Positions 1 to 5,759 of a DNA stretch of 10,702 nt are shown piece by piece. Position 1 is the stretch's first letter, and each line of letters starts with the position of its first letter. The DNA comes from an uncultured Eubacterium sp. (GTDB lineage: Bacteria > Bacillota_A > Clostridia > Lachnospirales > Lachnospiraceae). The DNA is taken from contig CAQBGY010000085.1 in the NCBI GenBank assembly GCA_948759685.1, positions 1-10,702 of the forward strand, given 5' to 3'. The notes beneath the pieces are model-generated. The model was not told the origin of the DNA, searched no databases, and saw only the letters and a program-made list of their open reading frames with translations. A program made the position numbers and the translations under genes.

Positions 1-18
1 CAGGATAACCGCATAAAA
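1..18 (+). repeat. Left terminal inverted repeat of the IS
   Basis: CAGGATAACCGCATAAAA is the exact reverse complement of 1455-1472. The repeat could extend further out if bases before the window match. Confidence 0.92.
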
Positions 19-78
19 TAAATATTTTGTAAAACCAGATAATATATAAAAATTTTATTCATTTTCCAGGATTGTATA

Positions 79-117
79 TTTCTGGTATAATCTTTAATAA
101 AAATTATACCAGGAGGG
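79..117 (+). promoter_or_regulatory. Transposase promoter with SD-occluding inverted repeat
   Basis: TATAAT at 86-91 preceded by TG at 83-84 forms an extended -10; no good -35 is visible. AGGAGGG at 111-117 is the ribosome binding site, 5 bases before the ATG at 122 counting from AGGAGG. CTGGTATAAT (82-91) and ATTATACCAG (103-112) are a perfect 10-bp inverted repeat, which G-U and A-U pairs can extend to 79-115. In RNA the right arm includes most of the Shine-Dalgarno sequence. A transcript from this promoter would start near 97-99, inside the loop, and would lack the left arm. Only read-through RNA from outside could fold the hairpin. That matches the logic by which IS10 and IS50 avoid activation by external transcription; its use here is inference. 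Confidence 0.7.
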
Positions 118-121
118 AATT

Positions 122-1417
122 ATGGCACGTAAATCAGGAAAAATTGGAGATATACAGGAAACATTGAAAGATTACAGCATTGGGATAAAGGATATTACAG
201 GGAATGATATTTTTATCCGCTGTCTTTCAAAAGAGGCAGCAAAAGTACCAGATTACAGGCATCCGTCTTATGTGAAACACAAGCTCCAGGATATACTTTC
301 CATATGTATCCTTGGTTTTCTTGCGGACTGCAATGAATGGGAAGAAATAGCGGATTTTGCACGCCAGAAAGAAAAATGGCTTAAGAAATACCTGGAACTT
401 CCTAACGGTGTGCCATCTTCTGATACTATAAGGGTAGTGGCAGGAAATATTGATGCTGCATATTTTTACCAGGCTGTTGTACAGTCGCTGGAGGAACTGG
501 TAAATGATGTACACACTGCTGTTAAGGGATATGGACAGGAAAAGGAAATCCTTTCAATGGACGGGAAGGAAAGCAGGGCTTCAAAAAGGGTATCTGGCAG
601 TAAAGGGGAAATAAAAGCACTGCATACATTAAATTTATATTCATCAGGCTGTGGTTTCTGCATAGGGCAGGAATTTATAAAGGAAAAAACAAATGAAATA
701 CCAGCAGGGCCGGTACTGCTGGGAAAAATGGATTTAAAAGGAAAAATTGTGACATGGGATGCCCTTAATACCCAGAAAGAAACTGTGGAATCAGTTATAC
801 GTGGGAAAGGGGATTATGTGGCAGCATTAAAAGGGAACCATCCTTTGTTTTATAAAGAAGTGCAGGAATATTTTTCAGATGGGATACTGGAAGGACTGGA
901 AAAAATACCAGGATATTATAAGAAAACAGTGGAAAAAGAACACGGGGGCATAGTAACAAGGGAATATTACCAGACAGATGAAACAGGATGGTATGAAGAC
1001 AAAAAGAAATGGAAAGGGCTTGCAACATTTGGAATGGTAAAAAAGAAACTGGAAAAACCAGATGGCAAAACAGTGGAGGAAAAAAGGTATTACATAAGCA
1101 GCCTGCCAGTGGATGTGGAACTTTTTTCAAAAGCAGCAAGAGGGCACTGGAGAGTGGAAAACAAGCTGCACTGGCATCTGGATTTTACATTTAAAGATGA
1201 TTATAATACAACAGCAGAAAAAACGTGTGCAAAAAATATGCAGATGTTAAAAAAAATAGCACTGGCAGTACTGCGCATTGTGCAGACATTATACAGCCAG
1301 AGCCTTAAAAGAATAAGGAAAACAATAGCAAGGGACTGTGAAAAAGAGTTAGAAAATATATTATCAGCCTTGTCATCTGATGCCATAAAGGCAGCATTAT
1401 ATAAAGCATCAAACTAA
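122..1417 (+). CDS. ISAs1-family transposase (DDE type)
   Basis: This 431-residue cytoplasmic enzyme cuts and joins the ends of the IS. The N-terminal part (about 35-135) is the helical region typical of ISAs1/H-repeat transposases, with a DxRHPxxVKHKL-like stretch and SILGFLADCNEWEEIADFA-type sequence. The RNase H-like catalytic core follows: D147 in LSMDGKE, D213 in WDALNTQ followed by the KGNHP motif, and E346 in HWRVENKLHWHLD, the most recognisable signature of the family. The length is normal and there is no frameshift, so it may be active. The ATG at 122 follows an AGGAGGG site and the extended -10 promoter at 86-91. No second gene lies in the element. Confidence 0.93.
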   Translation: MARKSGKIGDIQETLKDYSIGIKDITGNDIFIRCLSKEAAKVPDYRHPSYVKHKLQDILSICILGFLADCNEWEEIADFARQKEKWLKKYLELPNGVPSSDTIRVVAGNIDAAYFYQAVVQSLEELVNDVHTAVKGYGQEKEILSMDGKESRASKRVSGSKGEIKALHTLNLYSSGCGFCIGQEFIKEKTNEIPAGPVLLGKMDLKGKIVTWDALNTQKETVESVIRGKGDYVAALKGNHPLFYKEVQEYFSDGILEGLEKIPGYYKKTVEKEHGGIVTREYYQTDETGWYEDKKKWKGLATFGMVKKKLEKPDGKTVEEKRYYISSLPVDVELFSKAARGHWRVENKLHWHLDFTFKDDYNTTAEKTCAKNMQMLKKIALAVLRIVQTLYSQSLKRIRKTIARDCEKELENILSALSSDAIKAALYKASN

Positions 1418-1454
1418 AAAAACAGGTTATAAAAACCCTTTATTGGTAATAACT

Positions 1455-1472
1455 TTTTATGCGGTTATCCTG
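1455..1472 (-). repeat. Right terminal inverted repeat of the IS
   Basis: TTTTATGCGGTTATCCTG is an 18/18 match to the left end in inverted orientation, lying 37 bases after the transposase stop codon. Confidence 0.92.
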
Positions 1473-1567
1473 TGACGGCAAAAAAATATATTGACGGCTT
1501 TATGATGGCATATTATAATAATATGTATGACATTGATACAATATTTGTTGGGTACAACAGGTTTTAA
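1473..1567 (+). pseudogene. C-terminal remnant of a gene split by the IS
   Basis: From the IS boundary an open frame runs to a TAA at 1565-1567 and reads TAKKYIDGFMMAYYNNMYD followed by IDTIFVGYNRF. It has no start codon or ribosome binding site of its own, begins exactly at the IS end, and has a composition typical of a folded protein tail rich in aromatic residues. The simplest reading is that the IS entered this gene and the 5' part lies left of the window. I do not recognise the family. With only 31 codons, chance openness in A/T-rich DNA cannot be excluded. Confidence 0.45.
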
Positions 1568-1648
1568 AACATATAAATAACAAATAAAAACGTATTAAAA
1601 TGATACGATTTTGAGATAGAAATATATTAAAATATGTTTTACAGATAA

Positions 1649-2086
1649 CTAGAAAAAGAGGAAATGGAAGAACAGAACTTCAATATGGTCGATAATATCC
1701 TGAACAATGGCGAAGGGGAGAAAGCACAGAAAGAGGAAAAGAAAAAGGCACAGGACAAGTGAACCGAAAAGTTGTACTTAAAAGCCCGCCTTACAGAGAA
1801 AAAGGCGGAACTGTCTGGCAGGGTGGCCGGCAAGCTGCGGGATATGAGCGACGAAGAATTTGCACGGCTTGGACTGGCAGAAACAGAGTAAATCACAGCA
1901 GAACAGGTTTCCCTTATCCGTTTTCCATATGGGCAGGGCAAGCCTGTTTTTTGTATGCACACGGACGCTCAAAGAAAATATGTCAAAAAACAAATCCGGC
2001 ATAAAGAATTTTTAAAACAGTCCGTAGCTATCTTTGAAGTTTTGACGGTTCATTGTATAATAGGTGAAGGAAATGGAGGAATCTGA
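1649..2086 (+). pseudogene. Decayed mobile-element reading frame with two in-frame stops
   Basis: One frame reads as three coherent segments separated by TGA (1760-1762) and TAA (1889-1891), ending at TGA 2084-2086. Segment one (ATG 1664) contains EEQNFNMVDNILNNGEGEK followed by a Lys/Glu-rich tail; this resembles the NxxMxDxxxNNG tail motif of DUF4316/YodL-like proteins carried by clostridial conjugative elements (from memory). Segment two contains KARLTEKKAELSGRVAGK and MSDEEFARLGLAE. Segment three contains RFPYGQGKPVF and HTDAQRKYVKKQIRHKEF. Charged, coil-like composition in all three argues for former coding. The upstream end is a stop at 1646-1648, where the sequence turns A/T-rich, so the 5' part is missing. 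Alternatively, segment one alone is a 32-residue ORF with AGAGG only 2 bases upstream. Confidence 0.45.
2034..2061 (+). promoter_or_regulatory. Promoter for the zinc-ribbon gene
   Basis: TTGAAG (2034-2039), 16-bp spacer, perfect TATAAT (2056-2061). A start near 2067-2069 gives a leader of about 20 bases that holds the GGAGGA ribosome binding site (2075-2080). TTGACG at 2042-2047 lies only 8 bp from the -10 box and cannot serve as its -35. Confidence 0.6.
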
Positions 2087-2087
2087 T

Positions 2088-2903
2088 ATGTCAAAAAAGA
2101 AAAACCGCCCATATGGGCATTACTGTAAAATATGCGGCGAATATAAAGCAGACGAGAAGTTTTCTGGGAAAGACCATGCCGCCCATATCTGCAAAACCTG
2201 TTCCCGTTTAAGTGCTGCCGAAAAAATGGCGGCAATGGACATCAACCAGATGATGAATTTTCCTATGCGGCGGCTTTCCGACGGCGAGAAGAAATGGCTG
2301 CAAGGCAAAATGCACGACAAATGCCCGAAAGTGGCAGACATGGCAAGGGAAATTTATCATGTATGTTTTCCCTATGCGGAACGCAATGCCATGAAAAAGC
2401 AGCTTGTCATCAATACCTTGTCTTTTGAAGTGCATACAGAGGTTTATGACGGGTACAGCGGTATGGAAATGGCTGAACGCCTTTTTACCATTGACAGGAA
2501 AAGCCGTATCCTGACCATGACGGACTTCTATGCAGACAGTGGGGAGCAGTCTGTTGTTCTGGACGGTGGGAAGATGGCGAAGCTGCTGCGGTATATCGTA
2601 CATACGCTGGAAATCTTTATGTGGAAGCAGGATTATTGCCTGAATCCTGATGAAGATGATTTGTTTACGGATATTCTTCTTCTGGAGGAAGGTATCTATG
2701 TAGATGATTTGGAGGAAAAAGAGGAGGCTCTGCCAGCAGAACCGAAGGGCAGACCATCATGGCAGGTGCATATCAAATACAGCAACCATACCGTTCAGGA
2801 TATATCCAGTTATGAGGATTACCTGCCGGACCGCCCAGAAGAATTGTATCTTTCATTCATGGAGTATTTTGAATCGGAGAAAGATGATTTTGAATTTATC
2901 TGA
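2088..2903 (+). CDS. Zinc-ribbon hypothetical protein of clostridial accessory DNA
   Basis: This is a 271-residue cytoplasmic protein of unknown function. Residues 13-38 form a four-cysteine zinc site, CKIC-18-CKTC, within HYCKICGEYKADEKFSGK, a style of N-terminus I recognise from uncharacterised Lachnospiraceae proteins. A middle helical part (about 40-105) is Lys/Met-rich. The rest is acidic, with a DEDD cluster and a C-terminal block (about 235-271) of WQVHIKYSNHT type ending in FEFI. No catalytic motif is seen; binding of nucleic acid through the zinc ribbon is a guess. ATG 2088 is preferred over ATG 2073 and GTG 2064 because GGAGGA sits 7 bases before it and the upstream starts lie at or before the predicted transcription start. 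It is clearly richer in G+C than the DNA on its right, consistent with separate origin. Confidence 0.8.
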   Translation: MSKKKNRPYGHYCKICGEYKADEKFSGKDHAAHICKTCSRLSAAEKMAAMDINQMMNFPMRRLSDGEKKWLQGKMHDKCPKVADMAREIYHVCFPYAERNAMKKQLVINTLSFEVHTEVYDGYSGMEMAERLFTIDRKSRILTMTDFYADSGEQSVVLDGGKMAKLLRYIVHTLEIFMWKQDYCLNPDEDDLFTDILLLEEGIYVDDLEEKEEALPAEPKGRPSWQVHIKYSNHTVQDISSYEDYLPDRPEELYLSFMEYFESEKDDFEFI

Positions 2904-2907
2904 GTGT

Positions 2908-2936
2908 GGGAGGGATGCTGAACCCTCTTATATTTT
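2908..2936 (+). terminator. Probable Rho-independent terminator after the zinc-ribbon gene
   Basis: GAGGG (2910-2914), an 8-base loop, CCCTC (2923-2927), then TTATATTTT. Two G-U pairs extend the stem to 7. The stem is short, so strength is uncertain. Confidence 0.5.
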
Positions 2937-3157
2937 CAGTACCACATCTACAAAAAACTCCGTTCCGTTGTTGGAATCCTGTGCCGGACCGCCGTATTTT
3001 ATGGCAATTAACATATAATTTCGCCATATTATAGATGGGTGTTTTTGCTTTTGGGGAAATTTTTCTCCGCAATAGCAATCTCAAAAAATCCACTTTCTGT
3101 TTTTCCGCATAAGAATCAGAAACCATTCTTATTCAGTTGATTTCCCTTTCTGTTTTC
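2937..3157. other. Intergenic region between convergent genes
   Basis: No supported gene lies here. On the minus strand a 28-codon frame (3014 to 2928) reads MLIAIKYGGPAQDSNNG then TEFFVDVVLKI. It looks protein-like but has no ribosome binding site and is too short to call. A second minus frame (3126-2896) overlaps it; a one-base shift near 3010 would join the two, hinting at a broken gene. Confidence 0.4.
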
Positions 3158-3475
3158 TTATTCAAAATGTTTAAGGATGTCTTTTATCATCTGTTTCCTG
3201 TCTTTCTTTTTTCCTCCCCAGTTCTCTGTCATCATATCAAGTAGCATAGAATTTAAAGCATCTTTCACATACATTTCATTTCTGTGTACCATTAGCAGCA
3301 CAAATATAATCTCATACAACTGTTCTTGTGCCAAATGCTTTATTAACATATCCATCATCTTTATATTCATATGTTCATCATTTGGGGTACATATTAATTG
3401 CCACCATCCGGGGTATTTATTTATCCATTTTAGAAACTGGATTGTCTGTTTATCTCTCTTTGTTATCTTCTTCAT
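3158..3475 (-). CDS. Hypothetical 105-residue helical protein, second gene of a minus-strand pair
   Basis: AAAGGAG at 3483-3489 sits 7 bases before the ATG, a good ribosome binding site. The gene overlaps the end of the upstream reading frame by 26 bases, so the two were probably translated together. The protein is predicted mostly helical, with a basic N-terminus (MKKITKRDKQ), a WINKYPGWWQLI patch at about 17-28, and a Met-rich centre (KMMDMLIKHLAQEQ). It ends in a very basic helix after GGKKKDRK. There is no signal peptide and no recognisable catalytic motif. The divergent XRE repressor and operator pair suggest regulation by that repressor. Since the partner gene is frameshifted, this one may be unexpressed or on its way to decay. 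I do not recognise the family. Confidence 0.65.
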   Translation of the reverse strand: MKKITKRDKQTIQFLKWINKYPGWWQLICTPNDEHMNIKMMDMLIKHLAQEQLYEIIFVLLMVHRNEMYVKDALNSMLLDMMTENWGGKKKDRKQMIKDILKHFE

Positions 3476-3736
3476 CTACCTGCTCCTTTAATGGGTTTGA
3501 TTTGAGGAGCTCAAAAATCAGGTTTGCTCCTAGTTTTATTCCTAATTCTGTGTAAACTTCCTGATTTGTAAGTATAACATTACATATCAAGTCGTAAATT
3601 TTATCTTTTTTATCTCCATCTGGATACAAATTTTCTAAAAACTCCCATATAGGTTTCTTAGCTTTTGCAGTCTATTCCCATAGCTGTCATCAGTCGGTTT
3701 CTCACTCCAACTTGAAAGGTCAATGCTATCTAACAT
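3450..3736 (-). pseudogene. Frameshifted small gene upstream of the 105-residue gene
   Basis: From ATG (3736-3734) the frame reads MLDSIDLSSWSEKPTDDSYG then NRLQ, and then leaves phase at an A4 run (3663-3666). In the next frame it continues KKPIWEFLENLYPDGDKK, then LICNVILTNQEVYTELGIK, ending at TAA 3452-3450. The span is 287 bases; adding one base gives exactly 96 codons, so a single deletion in the A-run (A5 to A4) explains it. The restored product would be about 95 residues, acidic and helical, of unknown family. It overlaps the downstream gene by 26 bases and holds that gene's ribosome binding site. The first 11 codons lie in the tandem repeat; the second copy (4373 onward) keeps a related LDYIDLASW reading but has lost the ATG. 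Confidence 0.6.
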
Positions 3737-3893
3737 AAAAGAGCGTATTTCTTATATGTTTACATGGCAGACTATCTTTTTAAAATCTCTTATTTCCTAC
3801 ATATTCACCAACTTTCTTGTTAATAATTTAATTTATTTTCTGTTATGTACATATCATTGTTTATATTTTTCGCTGTCTATTAAATATTTATAT

Positions 3894-3961
3894 GGAATGA
3901 TTTCATTCCGATTTTACACTATTCTTTCGGTAAAATCAATATTGGAATGAATTTATTCCAA
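3894..3961 (+). promoter_or_regulatory. Paired palindromic operators and promoter region of repressor copy 1
   Basis: Site one is GGAATGATTTCATTCC (3894-3909), 7-bp perfect arms around TT. Site two is TTGGAATGAATTTATTCCAA (3942-3961), 7-bp perfect arms around a 6-bp centre. Both share GGAAT-N6-ATTCC and their centres are 50 bp apart. Between them lies a possible promoter, TTTACA (3913-3918) with CAATAT (3937-3942) at 18 bp, so site two overlaps the -10 end. The layout suits autorepression by the XRE protein, and site one could also serve the divergent minus-strand operon. Confidence 0.65.
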
Positions 3962-3984
3962 AAAAATTGAGAAGGAAAACAATT

Positions 3985-4251
3985 ATGTCATCTATTATTA
4001 ACCAGGATATTTCTATAGGCTCTAATCTGAAAGCCTTGCGTTTACAGAACAAGTTATCTCAAGAGGATGTCGCTGTAAAACTACAGGTAATGGGATTCAC
4101 TATGAGCCGTGAGATTGTTTCTCAAATGGAATTGGGACGTCACAATATCAGGGTAAGCGTTCTCTTGGCTCTTAAAGAACTTTATCATGCTACTTTTGAT
4201 GAAATTTTCGCTGATTTGTCTTTTTGGGTAAACGATTCAGGTACAGAGTAG
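3985..4251 (+). CDS. XRE-family transcriptional repressor, copy 1
   Basis: An 88-residue Cro/C1-type DNA-binding protein. The helix-turn-helix domain fills about 11-72: IGSNLKALRLQNKLSQEDVA, then SREIVSQMELGRHNIR, which holds the recognition helix, then the LALKELYHATFDEIF close typical of HTH_3 domains. There is no effector or peptidase domain. ATG 3985 is preferred to the in-frame TTG at 3967 because GAAGG (3971-3975) lies 9 bases before it and the second copy starts at the same residue. The likely targets are the two GGAAT-N6-ATTCC palindromes just upstream, giving autoregulation. It is 80/88 identical to copy 2. A hairpin follows the stop (4251-4288). Confidence 0.88.
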   Translation: MSSIINQDISIGSNLKALRLQNKLSQEDVAVKLQVMGFTMSREIVSQMELGRHNIRVSVLLALKELYHATFDEIFADLSFWVNDSGTE

Positions 4252-4288
4252 CTCTCTTTTCTGATTGTCGTCAAAATCAGCAGGGAGC
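4251..4288 (+). other. Stem-loop after repressor copy 1
   Basis: Outer arms GCTCTC (4251-4256) and GGGAGC (4283-4288) with one G-U pair, inner arms CTGATT (4261-4266) and AATCAG (4275-4280). No T-tract follows, so it is not a standard Rho-independent terminator. Unit 2 has lost most of the pairing. Confidence 0.4.
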
Positions 4289-4554
4289 AATAAAAAAGGC
4301 GAATAAATTATATTAACAACATGGTAAATACATGATTGTAATTATCTACAAAATTTTTAGCACATACAAAAACCAACTTGCAAGGTCAATATAATCTAAA
4401 AAAGTGTATTTCTTGTATGTTTACACGACAGACTATCTTTTTAAAATCTCTCATTTCCTGTATGTTTACTAACTTTCTTGCTAATAATATAAATTAATTT
4501 TCCATTATATCCATATTATTGTTTTTATTTTTTACTGTAATTAAATATTTATAT

Positions 4555-4622
4555 GGAATGATTTCATTCCAATTTTACACTATTTCTTCGCTAAAATCAA
4601 TATTGGAATGAATTTATTCCAA
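4555..4622 (+). promoter_or_regulatory. Paired palindromic operators and promoter region of repressor copy 2
   Basis: GGAATGATTTCATTCC (4555-4570, extended to a perfect 18-bp palindrome by flanking T and A) and TTGGAATGAATTTATTCCAA (4603-4622). Centres are again exactly 50 bp apart, although the DNA just upstream has drifted. TTTACA and CAATAT are conserved between the sites. Confidence 0.65.
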
Positions 4623-4645
4623 AAAAATCGGGAAGGAAAATATTT

Positions 4646-4912
4646 ATGTCGTTTGTTATTAATCAGGATATTTCCATAGGCTCTAATTTGAAAGCCTTGC
4701 GCCTGCGGAACAAGTTATCTCAAGAGGATGTTGCTGTAAAACTACAAGTAATGGGATTCACTATGAGCCGTGAGATTGTTTCTCAAATAGAATTGGGGCG
4801 TCACAATATCAGGGTAAGTGTCCTCTTAGCTCTTAAAGAACTCTATAATGCTACCTTTGATGAAATTTTCGCTGATTTGTCTTTTTATATAAATGATTCA
4901 GGTACAAAGTAG
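4646..4912 (+). CDS. XRE-family transcriptional repressor, copy 2
   Basis: An 88-residue paralogue of the gene at 3985. The eight differences are S3F, I4V, Q21R, M48I, H68N, W81Y, V82I and E88K. Only M48I falls at the recognition-helix region; the rest lie at the ends or on likely surface positions, so both proteins should bind the same GGAAT-N6-ATTCC operator and might form mixed dimers. GGAAGGA (4631-4637) precedes the ATG. Many silent differences beside few replacements suggest both copies were kept under selection. No other gene follows in the same direction, so it is probably transcribed alone. Confidence 0.88.
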   Translation: MSFVINQDISIGSNLKALRLRNKLSQEDVAVKLQVMGFTMSREIVSQIELGRHNIRVSVLLALKELYNATFDEIFADLSFYINDSGTK

Positions 4913-5030
4913 CTCTCTTTCCGGATTGGCATCAAAATTAGAAAAGGGCAACAAAGAAATGGTGAATAATTATATAAACAACACATTAAATATATGGTTG
5001 TGATTATTTACAGAATTTTTAACATATACG

Positions 5031-5237
5031 AAACTTCAAAATACGTTCAATGCAATTTAGAGGGTTTCATGGCTGCCAATGAGGGCAGAAACCTGCGGAA
5101 TGAGCATGATGTCAAAGCGGTTAAAAACTGAAAAGGGCAACCATAACGGCTGCCCCGTGGTAATCAGACCGAAGTCCAGCCATCTGGCAGGATGGCTTAT
5201 ATACCTACACGCAAGATAAGTGTATCACAGACTTCTC
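5031..5237. other. Gene-poor junction between repressor repeats and replicon relic
   Basis: Base composition turns from A/T-rich to mixed near 5040. Two short open frames exist: ATG 5078 to TGA (MAANEGRNLRNEHDVKAVKN) and ATG 5100 to TAA 5219 (39 codons, with KGNHNGCPVVIRPKSSHLAG). Neither has a good ribosome binding site. They may be remnants of mobile-element genes, but I cannot support a gene call. Confidence 0.4.
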
Positions 5238-5261
5238 TGGTTATCAACCAATTTTTTTTTT
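5238..5261 (+). terminator. Short hairpin with T10 tract
   Basis: TGGTT (5238-5242), ATC loop, AACCA (5246-5250), then A and ten T residues. The 5-bp stem is weak for a terminator. The T-tract borders the first iteron array and could instead be part of an easily melted origin region. Confidence 0.35.
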
Positions 5262-5276
5262 CGGTTAAAGCAGGAA

Positions 5277-5394
5277 GGTGTAGATTTGGTGTAGGAATGA
5301 TGTAGGTTTTTTCTACACCGTTCCTACATCACTTTTGGGGAATCCTACACCATTCCTACATCATTTTGGGGTAGGTCTACACCAAAACTACACC
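5277..5394 (+). repeat. Iteron-like array 1 (CTACAYC motif)
   Basis: Nine copies of CTACA(C/T)C lie in 118 bp. Three are in reverse orientation (GGTGTAG 5277, GGTGTAGG 5288, GATGTAGG 5299), spaced 11 and 11 bp. Six are forward (CTACA at 5313, 5324, 5345, 5356, 5377, 5388), spaced 11, 21, 11, 21, 11. The forward set forms a 32-bp direct repeat (5313-5344, 5345-5376, then a partial). Spacing by one or two helix turns puts every site on the same DNA face, the hallmark of cooperative binding by a replication initiator or similar protein. Spacings are not multiples of three, arguing against a coding repeat. Assignment as replication-origin iterons is inference. Confidence 0.65.
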
Positions 5395-5422
5395 ATGTAA
5401 GGGAATACGTAGAAGCAGAACA

Positions 5423-5606
5423 GTCTGTCACTGTGCTTGCACCGGAATTTTCGAGAAACAAACAGGTGCTTGCACCTGTGCCTGCACTTTTGGCAGCTTT
5501 GCCTGTACCCATACTTGCATTTTGGGGAATTTTGCTGTCACCATGCCTGCACCTAAATTAAAGAAATAGTCAAGTGCTGTTACTTATGCCTGCACCATGC
5601 TGTCAC
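5423..5606 (+). repeat. Iteron-like array 2 (TGCYTGCACC / TGCTGTCACC motif)
   Basis: About ten related motifs begin at 5423, 5434, 5467, 5479, 5500, 5512, 5533, 5544, 5587 and 5598, including TGCTTGCACC, TGCCTGCACC and TGCTGTCACC. Distances are 11, 33, 12, 21, 12, 21, 11, 43, 11, all close to whole helix turns. The motif differs from array 1, so a second protein or a second binding mode is implied. GGTGCTTGCACC (5465-5476) is itself a palindrome. No supported gene overlaps the array. A role as second origin module or partition site is inference. Confidence 0.55.
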
Positions 5607-5759
5607 TTTTTACTTATCCGCAGCGTTTCGCTCTGGAAGGCATATGGGCAAAATAGGAACAGCTTGGCTTGCAGATACAACAGCAGTAGGTAAAGGTGCA
5701 GACACTATCAAAGGCAGGAGAAATATATGTCCCCGACAGGTCTACGCTCCGCTTCGGTC

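Larger units (their letters stand above)
1..1472 (+). mobile_element. Complete ISAs1-family insertion sequence
   Basis: The element is bounded by 18-bp perfect inverted repeats (1-18 and 1455-1472) and carries one transposase gene that fills nearly all of it. The length of about 1.47 kb, the single DDE transposase and ends starting CAGG suit the ISAs1 family. It appears intact: no frameshift, both ends present, promoter and ribosome binding site in place. The window begins exactly at the left end, so the left target duplication cannot be seen; the 8 bases right of the element (1473-1480) are the candidate right copy. ISAs1 elements usually duplicate 8-10 bp. The sequence to the right reads as the tail of a gene, suggesting the element landed inside a coding region. 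Confidence 0.9.
3707..4372 (+). repeat. Tandem duplication, unit 1 (repressor plus operators)
   Basis: This unit of about 666 bp is repeated directly at 4373-5030. Each carries two palindromes and an XRE gene with its 3' flank. The left edge is CCAACTTG (3707), inside the start of the broken minus-strand gene; to its left the copies stop matching. Similarity runs through noncoding and coding parts, highest in the repressor gene and around the operators. Confidence 0.85.
4373..5030 (+). repeat. Tandem duplication, unit 2
   Basis: Second copy, abutting unit 1 with no intervening sequence. CCAACTTG at 4373 matches 3707; the start codons are 661 apart because of small deletions. The copies differ at many silent and intergenic sites, so the duplication is not recent. 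The right end fades near 5030. A stretch at about 5032-5060 weakly resembles the start of a third unit. Confidence 0.82.

Noticed and set aside
795..1139. Minus-strand ORFs within the transposase gene
   Set aside because: They are antisense shadows of an intact, recognisable transposase.
2042..2061. TTGACG as the -35 of the zinc-ribbon promoter
   Set aside because: Only 8 bp separate it from TATAAT; TTGAAG at 2034 gives a workable 16-bp spacer.
2928..3014. 28-codon minus-strand ORF (MLIAIKYGGPAQDSNNG...)
   Set aside because: Protein-like, but too short, without ribosome binding site, and sharing sequence with a weak terminator.
5313..5394. 32-bp direct repeats as a CRISPR array
   Set aside because: The units abut with no unique spacers, contain 11-bp internal periodicity, and no cas gene is present.
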